Counted from the first letter of the stretch, positions 27,451 to 37,505 are shown. The stretch is DNA of 64,000 bases from CAWBXL01 sp963837365 (GCA_963837365.1 CAWIMW010000003.1:248001-312000), one strand, 5' to 3'. Translations and numbers: made by a program. The notes: generated by a model not told the origin, from the sequence alone.

Positions 27451-29584
27451 ATGCATTCGGCTGCTGACAATATGTTCTTTTTCCTTCCACGTTTGTGGAT
27501 GATCCCGCTGTTTCCCGCAGCTGGCGCGGCAGTGATGTTCTTTTTCGGACGCAAATTGTCGAAGCAGGCTGTGAACGCGGTGTGCGTAGGGGCAGTTGTC
27601 TTAGCATTTGTTTTCGCTTTAGGAGTGTTCCGGGACTACGGCCTTTATACGGAGCCCAAATTCGGTTTCGGTGGGCCTGGTACTCCGTACGAAAGAGTGG
27701 TCTACACCTGGCTGGGCACGGGAACCGGCGATCTGAACTACGTTACCCAGAACGGCAGTGCAGCCTCATTCCGCGCCGATGCCGGCTTTCTACTCGACCC
27801 ACTCTCCTGTATCTGGCTGCTGTTCGTCACCGGAGTAGGCATGTTGATCCATATCTACTCCGTCGGCTACATGGCGCATGAAGGCGGCTACTACCGCTTC
27901 TTCGGCTATCTGAACCTGTTCATGTTCTCCATGCTGACGCTCATTCTGGCTAACAACTATGCGTTAATGTTTGTTGGCTGGGAAGGGGTAGGCCTGTGCT
28001 CGTACCTGCTGATTGGGTTCTATTTCCAACGCAAGTCCGCCAGTGATGCCGCCAACAAGGCATTCATCGTCAACCGCATTGGTGATGCTGGATTTCTTCT
28101 TGGACTGTTGACCATCGCCTGGCTGTTCGGCTCCATCCAGTTCACCAGAGTCACGGAACTTGCCCGCACACTCCACTTCACTCCGGATCAGCTGCACTAC
28201 ATTACGATTGCGACGCTGCTCCTGTTTGTAGGCGCTTGCGGCAAGTCGGCGCAGTTGCCGCTGTATGTCTGGCTGCCGGATGCCATGGAAGGCCCCACGC
28301 CGGTTTCCGCTTTAATCCATGCCGCGACCATGGTGACAGCAGGCGTGTACATGGTCGCCCGGTCCAACGCGCTGTTCACGCTGGCACCTTCATCCATGAA
28401 GGTAGTTGCGATTGTCGGCGCGCTCACCGCGTTCTTTGCGGCGTCCATTGGACTTGGTCCAGAACGACATCAAGCGCGTACTCGCCTATTCCACCGTTTC
28501 ACAGTTGGGATACATGTTCCTGGCCCTCGGCGTAGGGGCTTTCACTGCCGGAGTCTTTCACGTTTTCACCCATGCGTTCTTCAAAGCCCTGTTGTTCCTC
28601 GGCGCCGGCTCGGTCATTCACGCCATGAGCGGTGAGCAGGACATGCGCAACATGGGGAATCTCGGCGGCAAGATTGGTACCACGTTCAAGACCATGGCGG
28701 TTGCGACACTGGCCATCGCCGGCATCCCGCCGCTGGCAGGGTTCTTCTCCAAAGATGAAATCTTGTGGCGCAGTTGGCTCTCTGCCGACGGCTCGTTCCC
28801 CTATCTGTGGCTGATTGGTTTTGTCACCGCGCTGATGACTGCGTTCTACATGGGCCGTCTGCTGTTTCTCACGTTCTATGGCCAGCCGCGCATGAGCCAC
28901 GACGTAGAGCACCACGTCCACGAGTCGCCCAAGTCCATGACCGTGCCACTCGTCATCCTGGCGTTTTTCTCGTTCACCGCTGGATGGCTGGGATGGCCGG
29001 GAAGCCTGGGCGGGTCCAACCATTTTGAGCATTTCCTTGAACCGGTGTTCTCCGCAGAACCTGCGCATGAGCAACCAGTAGAAGGGAACCGCGGCATCGA
29101 ATATGGCTTGATGCTGCTCTCCATAGGCGCCGCCGTTGCCGGCGGCGGTTTGGCGTGGCGCAGCTATGGGAGAGCAGGCAAGGACTATTCGGAGCCGATT
29201 GCCGCTACCGCTCCGCCTCTCTACAACACGCTGCTGAACAAGTTCTACGTAGATGAGGCTTACGACTACGCCTTCACCGGGCGACGCAAAGTAGGTTCTG
29301 CCCGCTTGGGAGTCATGGGATTGGGCGAGGCGTCGTCATGGTTTGACGCACACATTGTGGATGGCCTGGTAAACGGCGCGGGTTGGCTAACGCGACTTAT
29401 TTCGAATATTTCCAAATGGTGGGACAAGTGGATCATTGACGGCCTCTGCGTGAATGGCCCCGCCATGGTTGCGCGCATGCTTTCGTATCCAGCACGCGCT
29501 TTGCAATGGGGATTGGTGCAGTGGTATGCGCTGGTGATGGTCCTCGGATTGGTGGGATTTGTCTTTTATTACGCATGGCGGTAG
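27451..29584 (+). CDS. nuoL: NADH-quinone oxidoreductase subunit L (single-base frameshift)
   Basis: Two overlapping frames encode one NuoL of about 710 residues. The first (27451 to about 28452) carries the N-terminal helices, GWEGVGLCSYLLIGFYF and VWLPDAMEGPTPVSALIHAA. The second continues as LVQNDIKRVLAYSTVSQLGY to the C-terminal helices and long amphipathic region at 29584. Deleting one base near 28453-28455 restores IGLVQNDIKR. NuoL is the distal proton-pumping subunit. Because both halves are otherwise intact, a sequence error is likely. The start could be ATG 27451 or ATG 27472. Confidence 0.88.
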
Positions 29585-29606
29585 GGAGCATGGTGCTGGT
29601 AATTAA

Positions 29607-29641
29607 CGGCTGACGACTAATGACCGACGACTAACGACGGC
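29607..29641. repeat. heptameric tandem repeat, nuoL-nuoM gap
   Basis: CGGCTGA, CGACTAA, TGACCGA, CGACTAA and CGACGGC are consecutive 7-base units. The word differs from the one between nuoJ and nuoK although the period is the same. Confidence 0.75.
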
Positions 29642-29646
29642 TTCTT

Positions 29647-31296
29647 ATGCAAAATCACATTCTCTCCATAATTCTGTTCACGCCGCTGCTGGGCGCGCTG
29701 GTGCTCTTGTTCATGCCGAAAGAGAACAAGAACGCCATCCGCTGGGTCGCGAACATCTTCGCCCTGGGCGGACTGCTTATCTCCCTGCCGCTGGTGCCCA
29801 GATTCTGGGCGGAGCGTTTCCTGGAAACGCCCACTCACTTCCATTTCATCGAAGGCGGCATCAACAACTGGATCCCCTCGATCGGCGCGGGTTATTTCCT
29901 CGGCATTGATGGCATCTCCTTCCTGCTCATCATGCTCACCACGCTGCTGGGATGGATATCCATCCTCTGCTCCTGGACGGCGATTGAAGACCGTGTAAAG
30001 GAATATTACGTCTGGTTCCTGGTCCTACAAACCGGTATGTTGGGTGTTTTCATGGCGCTGGACTTCTTCCTCTTCTTCGTTTTCTGGGAAGCCATGTTGG
30101 TGCCCATGTACCTGCTCATCGGTATCTGGGGAGGCCCGCGCAAGCTCTATGCCGCCATCAAGTTCTTTTTGTACACGTTGGCTGGTTCGGTGCTAATGCT
30201 GTTGGGAATTCTTTTCCTGTACATCAATCATCACGCGGTCACAGGGGTTTACACCTTCAGCATTCCGGCGCTGTACAACACCGCTCCGCACATCCCGTTC
30301 AACTACGCGGTGTGGTTGTTCTTTGCCTTCTTCATCGGATTTGCCATTAAAGTTCCGATGTTCCCCTTCCACACCTGGCTGCCGGATGCCCACGTGGAAG
30401 CTCCGACCGCCGGCTCGGTGATTCTGGCCGGCGTCCTGCTGAAAATGGGGACCTACGGCATGATCCGCTTTGCCTTGCCATTTTTCCCCGCCGTGGTAAT
30501 GCATCCACGAGTGCGTTTCTGGATGATGACTCTGTCCATCATCGGAATCATCTACGGTGCATTGGTCTCGCTGATGCAGAAGGACATGAAAAAGCTGGTG
30601 GCTTACTCGTCAGTCAGCCACCTGGGATTCTGCACCCTGGGAATTTTCGCGCTGACGCCCATGGGACTCGACGGTTCCGTGCTCCAGCAGATTAACCACG
30701 GAATCTCCACCGGAGCGCTGTTCTTGATCGTGGGCGTTCTCTACGAACGGCGTCATACCCGCGAGATCTCTGAATACGGCGGCATCTCCAACGTCATGCC
30801 GGTGTACGCCACTATCGCCATGATCATGTTCCTGTCCTCGATGGGGCTGCCGCTGCTGAACGGTTTTATCGGAGAGTTCAGGATTTTGAGCGGCACCTTC
30901 CTGGAAAGTAACATTGCCGGGCACACGGGCCTCTTCTGGACGGCCTGGGCGGTGCCGGGGGTGGTTTTAGCCGCCGCTTACTTGCTGTGGCTCTATCAGC
31001 GGGTATTTTTCGGCAAGGTCACCAACCCCAAGAATGAAAAGTTGTCCGACCTCACGCCGCGCGAGGTACTGATTTTCACTCCGCTCATCATTCTGGCGCT
31101 GTGGATCGGTATCTATCCCAAACCATTCTTCGAGATTCTCAGGCAGCCGGTCAACCAGCTTGTGCTTTCCGTGCGCCCCGATTATCCGGGCCTCAAAGAA
31201 AATGTCGATGCTTCAGCAGTGCCGGAGGAGAAGTCCGCTCCCCAAAGTCCGTCTGAAACTAAAATGGCCAATGTAACCACCAAGGGAGCGAAATAG
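29647..31296 (+). CDS. nuoM: NADH-quinone oxidoreductase subunit M
   Basis: The 549-residue protein has about 14 membrane helices and the ND4 features FFVFWEAMLVPMYLLIGIWG (Glu of the proton channel), TWLPDAHVEAPTAGSVILAG and KKLVAYSSVSHLGF. A hydrophilic tail of about 40 residues (ENVDASAVPEEKSAPQ) extends beyond the last helix. Its stop shares a base with the nuoN start. Confidence 0.94.
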   Translation: MQNHILSIILFTPLLGALVLLFMPKENKNAIRWVANIFALGGLLISLPLVPRFWAERFLETPTHFHFIEGGINNWIPSIGAGYFLGIDGISFLLIMLTTLLGWISILCSWTAIEDRVKEYYVWFLVLQTGMLGVFMALDFFLFFVFWEAMLVPMYLLIGIWGGPRKLYAAIKFFLYTLAGSVLMLLGILFLYINHHAVTGVYTFSIPALYNTAPHIPFNYAVWLFFAFFIGFAIKVPMFPFHTWLPDAHVEAPTAGSVILAGVLLKMGTYGMIRFALPFFPAVVMHPRVRFWMMTLSIIGIIYGALVSLMQKDMKKLVAYSSVSHLGFCTLGIFALTPMGLDGSVLQQINHGISTGALFLIVGVLYERRHTREISEYGGISNVMPVYATIAMIMFLSSMGLPLLNGFIGEFRILSGTFLESNIAGHTGLFWTAWAVPGVVLAAAYLLWLYQRVFFGKVTNPKNEKLSDLTPREVLIFTPLIILALWIGIYPKPFFEILRQPVNQLVLSVRPDYPGLKENVDASAVPEEKSAPQSPSETKMANVTTKGAK

Positions 31297-32855
31297 TGCC
31301 GGTCCCGCAATCATTTTTCGGCGGATACGACTACGCCATGATCCTGCCGATTATCCTGCTGACCCTGTTCGCGCTTGGCATCCTGCTTTTTGACTTAATG
31401 GTGCCTGCGGAGTGGAAGCGTCTCAACGCGTTCGTGGCGCTGGGAGGCTTGGTATTCGCGGCATTGGGGATCACGGGAATTCCGGCGTTGGGATGGTTTC
31501 GCGGGATTCCTGGAATTTACCGGCACGTCGAAAATCTGCGGCTCCACGGCTACGCCGGTCAACCCGCACTCGCCGGGTCGATGTTAATCGATGCGTTCAC
31601 GGTCTATTTCTGGTCCCTCTTTCTGGCCGCCGCTGCGATTGCCATCCTCATCTCCATCCGCTACCTCGAGATAGAGCACGAAAACCATGGCGAATATTAC
31701 TCGCTGATTTTGTTTTCTGTAATCGGCATGATGTGCATGGCCGCCGGGGTGGACATCGTCCTGATTTTCATTGGCTTGGAATTGATGGCCATTTCCACAT
31801 ACATTCTGGTTGGCTTTCTGCGTAGTAACAAGCGCTCCAATGAAGCAGCCTTGAAGTACCTTCTGCTGGGCGCGTTCTCCTCAGGCATTTTTGCTTATGG
31901 ATTGTCTCTGTTCTACGGTCTGACGGGGAGCACAAACCTGGGCGTAATCGCACACACGCTCAATTCTCAAATGAGAGCAGCCAATGGCCATGCCAGCCCA
32001 GTCGCAGTTCTGGCGCTGCTGGCGACCATGACCGGCCTGTTTTTCAAAATTGCCGCGATCCCGTTTCATCAATGGGCGCCCGACGCTTACGAGGGCGCGC
32101 CTACCAGCATCACCGGGTACATGTCGGTCGCGGTAAAAGCCGCAGCGTGGGCCATGTTGCTGCGCATTTTGCTTTTGGGGCTAGGCCCGCTTCACGAAAT
32201 CTGGGTGCCGGTGGTCGTGTTTGTCTCCATCGCCACCATGACCGGCGCCAACCTTGCGGCGTTAACGCAAAATAACTTGAAACGCCTGCTGGCCTACTCT
32301 TCGATTGCCCACGTGGGCTACATCCTGCTTGCGCTCGTCGCTCTGGGTTCGGCTGTTTCGCAGGAATCATACCTGGACGGTTTCAAGGGCATCCTGCTTT
32401 ACCTGTTGGTCTACACCTTCATGAATCTGGGCGCATTCGCTGTGGTCACATCGTTACGCCACCGCAACGTGATCGGCGATGAAATAGACGACATCGCCGG
32501 ACTCTACTCACGCGCCCCGGTCGAAGCAGTCCTGATGCTGCTTTTCCTGCTTTCCCTGGCTGGCATACCGCCTTTGGCCGGCTTCTACGGCAAGTATTTC
32601 GTCTTTCTCAGCCTGATCGAAAGCGGCCACTTTATTCTGGCGACGCTGGGCGTGGCCTATTCCGTGTTCGGCCTCTACTACTATTTGAAAGTCGCTAACG
32701 CCATGTTCATGCGCGAACCGCTGGAGAAAGAGCCGCTGCCAGTCAGCTTTGGCATGCGTATCGCGCTGGGCCTGACCGCTTGCGCCACGCTGGGAATCGG
32801 CGTCCTCCCCGAGCCGTTTATTCGCATGGTGAACTGGTCGCTGGGACTTGGCTAG
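31296..32855 (+). CDS. nuoN: NADH-quinone oxidoreductase subunit N
   Basis: The 519-residue protein starts at GTG 31296, overlapping the nuoM stop by one base and preceded by AAGGGAG. It shows ND2 features: FIGLELMAISTYILVGFL, HQWAPDAYEGAPTSITGYM and LKRLLAYSSIAHVGY. It is the third antiporter-like subunit. It closes the nuo set, and atpZ starts 39 bases later. Confidence 0.94.
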   Translation: MPVPQSFFGGYDYAMILPIILLTLFALGILLFDLMVPAEWKRLNAFVALGGLVFAALGITGIPALGWFRGIPGIYRHVENLRLHGYAGQPALAGSMLIDAFTVYFWSLFLAAAAIAILISIRYLEIEHENHGEYYSLILFSVIGMMCMAAGVDIVLIFIGLELMAISTYILVGFLRSNKRSNEAALKYLLLGAFSSGIFAYGLSLFYGLTGSTNLGVIAHTLNSQMRAANGHASPVAVLALLATMTGLFFKIAAIPFHQWAPDAYEGAPTSITGYMSVAVKAAAWAMLLRILLLGLGPLHEIWVPVVVFVSIATMTGANLAALTQNNLKRLLAYSSIAHVGYILLALVALGSAVSQESYLDGFKGILLYLLVYTFMNLGAFAVVTSLRHRNVIGDEIDDIAGLYSRAPVEAVLMLLFLLSLAGIPPLAGFYGKYFVFLSLIESGHFILATLGVAYSVFGLYYYLKVANAMFMREPLEKEPLPVSFGMRIALGLTACATLGIGVLPEPFIRMVNWSLGLG

Positions 32856-32894
32856 TTCCGCCGCTTTTCCTTCAGACCTGATACCTTACTGCTG

Positions 32895-33131
32895 ATGGGA
32901 AAGCCCAATCCCGATAACGATTCCCCCGAGAAAAATTCCTGGCTTCAGGTTGCGCGCTACAGTCAGTTGGCATTTGTTTTTCCTGCGGCAATCGTTGCCG
33001 GCTTAGTAGTTGGGAGCCTGTTAGACCGCTGGCTGCATACTACCTGGCTTTATCTCGTCGGTCTGATCCTGGGGATTATCGCTGGCTTTGTGGAGCTGAT
33101 CCGCGAAGCTGCCGCAGCGTCCAAACAATGA
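32895..33131 (+). CDS. atpZ: AtpZ/AtpI-family small membrane protein
   Basis: The 78-residue protein has two membrane helices (LAFVFPAAIVAGLVVGSLLD and LYLVGLILGIIAGFVELIR) joined by a short loop, the plan of the AtpZ/AtpI assembly proteins that precede F0 genes. A charged N-terminal tail (NPDNDSPEKN) precedes them. It overlaps the next gene by four bases (ATGA). Its role in ATP synthase assembly or Mg/Ca transport is known only by family. Confidence 0.75.
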   Translation: MGKPNPDNDSPEKNSWLQVARYSQLAFVFPAAIVAGLVVGSLLDRWLHTTWLYLVGLILGIIAGFVELIREAAAASKQ

Positions 33132-33547
33132 ACCTTGATTCCACTGCCGCGGATGCTTTTTACGAAGGGGCCCTAAACCGTATTACGTGGTTTATCCCCA
33201 TCCTTTCGGTTGGTGCCGTGGTAGTGGGTGAAGCACTCTACGGCTGGCATATCGCGCTCGGCCTGGCGTGCGGATGCGGCATCGCATACTTGAATTTCCA
33301 TTGGCTGAAACGGGTCGTGACCGCGCTCGCCGACAAAGCCACACACTCCGGCCAAGCCCAATCCGGCAAGGGAGTGGTTGTCAGATTTTTGCTGCGCTAC
33401 TTTTTGATGGGGGGCGCGGCCTATGCTATATTCACTGTTTCGCCCGCGAGCCTCAATGGGCTCTTTATGGGACTATTCGTACCCGTGGCGGCCATCGCTT
33501 GCGAAACTGCATATGAGGTTTTCGCGGCTTTGGCCCGCGGCCTTTGA
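33128..33547 (+). CDS. atpI: ATP synthase subunit I-like membrane protein
   Basis: The 139-residue protein has four hydrophobic helices: ITWFIPILSVGAVVVGEALY, IALGLACGCGIAYLNFHWLK, FLLRYFLMGGAAYAIF and GLFMGLFVPVAAIACETAYE. The order and place just before atpB fit the ATP synthase subunit I group. Members help assemble the c-ring. It overlaps atpZ by four bases and precedes atpB by five. Confidence 0.75.
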   Translation: MNLDSTAADAFYEGALNRITWFIPILSVGAVVVGEALYGWHIALGLACGCGIAYLNFHWLKRVVTALADKATHSGQAQSGKGVVVRFLLRYFLMGGAAYAIFTVSPASLNGLFMGLFVPVAAIACETAYEVFAALARGL

Positions 33548-33552
33548 TCTCC

Positions 33553-34285
33553 ATGCCTGAACAACTCTGGATCACGGAACTTTTGAACCATGCACTCGCA
33601 GGGCCCGTCACGGCTATGTTGCGCGCCCTGCATTTTGCGCCGGCCTATCCCCAGGCGCCGATCAGTAATGCTGTGGCGATGGAGCTGCTGGTGTTCGGAT
33701 TTCTGCTTATTTTGTTCCTGCTTGTCCGTTCCAGCTTGTCCGTGGAGAGCCCGGGTCCGTCTGCAACACATTTTCGAAGGGATTCACGGCTTCGTCGAAG
33801 ACCAGAGCCATGAAGTCATTGGACATGGCGGTGAGGCGTTCACGCCTTTCCTGGTCACGTTGGCGCTGTTCATTCTGATTTGTAACCTGATTGGCCTAGT
33901 CCCTGGCTTTGAGTCGCCGACTGCGGTGAGTGTGGTGCCTTTGGGATGTGCTATTTGCGCCTTCGTCTACTATCAAACCCAGGGATTCAAGCATCACGGC
34001 ATCGCGTATCTTAAACATTTCGTGGGGCCGATGTGGTGGCTGGGGATCATCATGGTTCCGATTGAGATCATCAGTCACCTGGCCCGCATGTTGTCACTCA
34101 CCGTTCGTCTGTATGCCAACATGTTTGCCGGTGATATGGTCACGCTGGTTTTCTTTTCCCTGGTCCCGATCGGTGTTCCCATCGTGTTTCTTGGGCTGCA
34201 CATCGGAGTGTCTTTCTTGCAGACGTATATTTTTGTTCTGCTGACCATGGTGTACCTTGCAGGCGCAGTAGCAGAAGAGCATTAA
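33553..34285 (+). CDS. atpB: F0F1 ATP synthase subunit a (single-base frameshift)
   Basis: Two frames make one subunit a of about 243 residues. The first (33553 to about 33755) holds the N-terminal loop and the helix MELLVFGFLLILFLLVRSSL. The second continues LQHIFEGIHGFVEDQSHEVI through the key helix with the essential Arg (SLTVRLYANMFAGDMV) to AGAVAEEH at 34285. Dropping one C near 33758 gives VESPGRLQHIFEG. Subunit a forms the proton half-channels beside the c-ring. The intact motifs argue for a sequence error. Confidence 0.87.
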
Positions 34286-34287
34286 GT

Positions 34288-34343
34288 GTCTAGTGATTAG
34301 TGGCGAGCCATGCGAACTAATCACTAGTCACTAGTCACTGATT
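34288..34343. repeat. heptameric repeat forming a hairpin, atpB-atpE gap
   Basis: The right part is ACTAATC, ACTAGTC, ACTAGTC, ACTGATT in 7-base steps. TAGTGATTAGT before it (34291-34301) is its inverted copy, so the run can fold as a stem of 11 bases with a loop of about 14. It lies in the 135-base atpB-atpE gap. Confidence 0.7.
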
Positions 34344-34420
34344 TTCAGCTTCCAGTGTGAGGACGTCTGCACGAGGATGACGTCAACCACCTCCTGGCGG
34401 CAAAAAAGGAGAGCAACATA

Positions 34421-34726
34421 ATGCGTAGATTAAGTCAGCTGTTCATGGTGTTATCATTCCTGTGCTTTGCCGTGCCTGCGTTCGCGCAGGGCGGGGAAGC
34501 GGCTGGTGCGGTCAACTGGGTCGCGATTGCCGCCGGGTTTTCCATGGCCATTGCTTCCGCCGTCTGCGGGCTGGCGCAGGGCAAAGCCACGGCTTCGGCT
34601 ACCGAAGCCCTGGCCCGCAATCCTGCCGCTCGGCCTGGTATTCAGTTTTCACTGATTCTCGGTTTGGCGCTGATTGAGTCCCTGGCGCTGTACACACTGG
34701 TCATCATTTTCGCTAAGGTGAAGTAA
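34421..34726 (+). CDS. atpE: F0F1 ATP synthase subunit c with N-terminal signal-like segment
   Basis: The 101-residue protein has a first hydrophobic segment ending VPAFAQ, like a Sec signal peptide. The c-subunit hairpin follows: VAIAAGFSMAIASAVCGLAQG, the polar loop ARNPAARPG and the second helix with the ion-binding Glu in ALIESLALY. The extra N-terminal segment makes it longer than the usual 70-90 residues; such leaders are known in some bacterial c subunits. It ends the energy operon and is followed by a terminator. atpF, H, A, G, D and C are not here. Confidence 0.92.
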   Translation: MRRLSQLFMVLSFLCFAVPAFAQGGEAAGAVNWVAIAAGFSMAIASAVCGLAQGKATASATEALARNPAARPGIQFSLILGLALIESLALYTLVIIFAKVK

Positions 34727-34743
34727 CTGGCACTCGGGAAAAT

Positions 34744-34780
34744 GCAAAAGCCTCTGCTTCAGCAGAGGCTTTTGCTTCTT
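34744..34780 (+). terminator. intrinsic terminator after atpE
   Basis: A perfect 14-base stem, GCAAAAGCCTCTGC (34744-34757) against GCAGAGGCTTTTGC (34762-34775), closes a TTCA loop and is followed by TTCTT. It ends the nuo-atp transcript just before the convergent HEAT-PilZ gene. Confidence 0.88.
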
Positions 34781-34796
34781 ATAAGGTTTCAAAGAA

Positions 34797-37505
34797 CTAG
34801 ACTTTCCGCTCTCCACCCCAATCGCCGTTCTTACCGTCTTTTGTGGCATCAAAGGCCTCAACCAGCAGGTGACGCAGACGATAACGGCTCTCCAGGTCAG
34901 TGTCCGAGATCTCAAACCCGATTTCATTGACGCGGGCCCGGCGCAACAGCACCTGCGCGCGGATTTTCTTACGCACTCCGGCATTGATTTCCAGGGTCGC
35001 ATCGGAGCCTACGCGGAGGTTGTCTTCCTTCGTGCCCATACCGCCGCCCAAACTCAGTTCGCGGATCAGAAGGCTGGACTTTCCCCAGGAACTGCTCAAG
35101 GTAGCAGGAATCGTACGTGCCAGAGTAATTCGTTCATAGCGCCGTTGCCGTACCCAGGGACAAGCCGGGGCGGCATCCAAGGGCGCAATCGCCAGTTCCG
35201 CAGCGGAAAGCCCGCTGTCAGACAAAACCTGGCTACCGTATTTAGGCTCGATCTTCGCCAGTGCCTGTGCCGCGGCCACCCGCAGCTCGCGGTGGTTGAC
35301 CCACTTCCACATTTTCTTGGCTTCAAACAGATTGCGAAGTACCGGGACTGACTCAGGTTCGCGCAGCCGCCCGAGCGATTCAACCGCCTTAAGTTGCAAC
35401 AGAGGAGAACGTCCCTGCGCTTCGCCGGCTTCCGCGATTACCATGAGCGGAGGCGCCGCACTGCGGTCGCCACTCATGCCAATTTCGTCCACGGCTTGCG
35501 GTAACACTGCCGGGTCGAGAACTTCTAAAAGCTCCAGCAATGTCCGTCCACGGTCCAGCGCCGCACCATAAGCGACCTGGCGTACGACCACATCATGATA
35601 GAAGCGGTTCCATTCACGCAGCCGCAAGGGTAGTAACTCCAACAGACTGGGAACATCAAGACGGCTCAGAAGACCCACAACCGCAGTTGCCTGCCGGGGC
35701 TGTGCCGTGCGTAGTGTCTCGCGCAAGTGCGCCATGCAAGGCGATCCCAACTCTTTAACTAAGTCCACCATCCGGTCGCATTCTTCGCGCCGCATGCAGC
35801 GGAAGAAGCGGTTGGACAGATGCTCGGCCGCAGCCTCGGAAGTACGCCGCAAGACTTCAACTAAATCTTGAGGAAATTGAGCCACATGCAGTGCTTCCTC
35901 AATAAATTCAGGCAAACGGTTCTCGATGCCGATGCGCGGCCGCAGATCATTCGCCAGAACAGGCCGTTGCTGGGCAACATGGTCCATGCTTTCACAAACC
36001 TCGGCCACCGCGCGGAATTGTTTGCGAGTGCTGGCTTCGGAACTCATCCGCACAAACGCCGCGCCCAGCAAGCTTTGCAAATCCGGCTCTGCTTCCCGTG
36101 CCAGGGCCTCTCCAACTTTGCGGATGGAGTAAGCCATTGAGTCGCTGCCGACTTCACCCACCAGGTCCGCCAGCTGACCCAGGCCGATGGCAACTTTACG
36201 ACGGGTGTCTGCGTCCTTGGTGTCGAGGGCGTTGATGTAATTCTTCAAAATGCTCTCGGAAGTCTCTTTGTCACTGCGCTCCAGCAAAGTTTCCACAAAT
36301 TGCCGTATGTTGCGCGGCGGAACGCATGCCGCCTCGTTCGAAAGCAGAACGCTTTTCTTGCCCGCTTCCGGAACTTCCGCCCAGAACATCCGGTCGAGAA
36401 TGTCGGCGTGGGATTCCACCAGAATCCCCGCCTTGTTCATCTTGTCTTCTTGAATACGCAGGATCCGGCGCAGAGTGTCCATCTGCCGGCTCATGTGCTC
36501 CATCATCTGATGGACAGCATTGACCTTGACTTCGCCCTTCTGGAATTTTTCCAGGGCAAAGCGAATGGCCATATGTTCGGCCGCCTTCATGAGCAGGGGT
36601 GTGTCATCCTGCTGCGCAGAGGTGGCCCGTTCCGCCAGGCTGCCCAGCAACTGCTGTAGGTTGACCTTGGTGTTGCTATCAACCTCGCTCAATTCTTTCT
36701 GGAAGGCTTCTGGGCTGACATTCGGATCGTCGCCAACTTCACCAAAGCGGGTGAGCAAACGGATCGCCTGGATGACTTCTTCTTCTTGCAGAGGAACCGT
36801 CCCGCCGGTCCAGCCATTGGCCACTCCGACGCCGGTACCATCTCCACCTCCCGGCCCGGTGCCACCGCCGGTTCCGGTCCCGGATCCAGTTCCATCGCCA
36901 CTGCCGAGACGCACATTTGGCACCGAGCCAATCGGCACAGTGACAGTTCCGGTGCCGTCGCCGCTTACGTTCTTCGCGCCTTCGGCCGCGGCAATCAACT
37001 GCAAAAGTTTTTGGGGTTCATTGAGCCACTGCTTAAACTCGGGCCCCAGAGTCTGCGCCGCGATTTGTGCGGCGATGCTGACCTCTCCGGTCGAAGGGTC
37101 CGCAGCAATGAATTTGACTTCGTTGATTCGGATGGTAGCTTGTGGGCTGTCGCCAAAAGTATCTTTGATCTGCTTGGCGACGTCCGATGCCTTGGTACCG
37201 CCAAGAGTAAAAGCACGCACCAGCCGGATGAAATCGTCACGCGTAACCTTTTGCGAGAAATGAATACTCGCTAAGCCCGCAGTATTCAGCAACTGTGCGA
37301 AACTGCGCTCTGCTTGCCCGGTTTCGAGCGGAGTTCCATCCAGTAACAATTGGTTGCCAGTCACACCCAGTAAAAATCCGCTCTCCCCGCCCTGCGGTAA
37401 TCCATTTTGGAGTTCATTCCAGGTGATCTGGAACTGGCCTTCCGTACGCTTATGGTCAAAACCATACAGGCGCACGTATTTCACCAGGATGTTGAGGCTA
37501 TGCAC
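34797..37505 (-). CDS. large HEAT-repeat protein with C-terminal PilZ-like domain
   Basis: The 902-residue protein has no signal peptide or membrane helix. GTG 37505 is the start used. Residues 1-170 are mixed alpha/beta, then a glycine/threonine-rich linker (about 185-235, with GTGSGTGTGGG) leads to a long helical region (240-780). That region contains HEAT-like pairs such as LQLKAVESLGRLREPESVPV and LRVAAAQALAKIEP. Residues about 795-890 have RRYERITL, LIRELSLGGG and a VRKKIRAQVLLRRARV strand, the pattern of a PilZ domain (RxxxR plus (D/N)xSxxG). PilZ domains bind c-di-GMP; whether this one keeps the site is unsure. No neighbour shares its strand. Confidence 0.6.
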   Translation of the reverse strand: MHSLNILVKYVRLYGFDHKRTEGQFQITWNELQNGLPQGGESGFLLGVTGNQLLLDGTPLETGQAERSFAQLLNTAGLASIHFSQKVTRDDFIRLVRAFTLGGTKASDVAKQIKDTFGDSPQATIRINEVKFIAADPSTGEVSIAAQIAAQTLGPEFKQWLNEPQKLLQLIAAAEGAKNVSGDGTGTVTVPIGSVPNVRLGSGDGTGSGTGTGGGTGPGGGDGTGVGVANGWTGGTVPLQEEEVIQAIRLLTRFGEVGDDPNVSPEAFQKELSEVDSNTKVNLQQLLGSLAERATSAQQDDTPLLMKAAEHMAIRFALEKFQKGEVKVNAVHQMMEHMSRQMDTLRRILRIQEDKMNKAGILVESHADILDRMFWAEVPEAGKKSVLLSNEAACVPPRNIRQFVETLLERSDKETSESILKNYINALDTKDADTRRKVAIGLGQLADLVGEVGSDSMAYSIRKVGEALAREAEPDLQSLLGAAFVRMSSEASTRKQFRAVAEVCESMDHVAQQRPVLANDLRPRIGIENRLPEFIEEALHVAQFPQDLVEVLRRTSEAAAEHLSNRFFRCMRREECDRMVDLVKELGSPCMAHLRETLRTAQPRQATAVVGLLSRLDVPSLLELLPLRLREWNRFYHDVVVRQVAYGAALDRGRTLLELLEVLDPAVLPQAVDEIGMSGDRSAAPPLMVIAEAGEAQGRSPLLQLKAVESLGRLREPESVPVLRNLFEAKKMWKWVNHRELRVAAAQALAKIEPKYGSQVLSDSGLSAAELAIAPLDAAPACPWVRQRRYERITLARTIPATLSSSWGKSSLLIRELSLGGGMGTKEDNLRVGSDATLEINAGVRKKIRAQVLLRRARVNEIGFEISDTDLESRYRLRHLLVEAFDATKDGKNGDWGGERKV

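Noticed and set aside
36520..37263. Long + strand frame opposite the HEAT-PilZ gene
   Set aside because: It is rich in Pro/Ser only because it mirrors the Gly/Thr linker; the minus-strand protein has clear domain structure.
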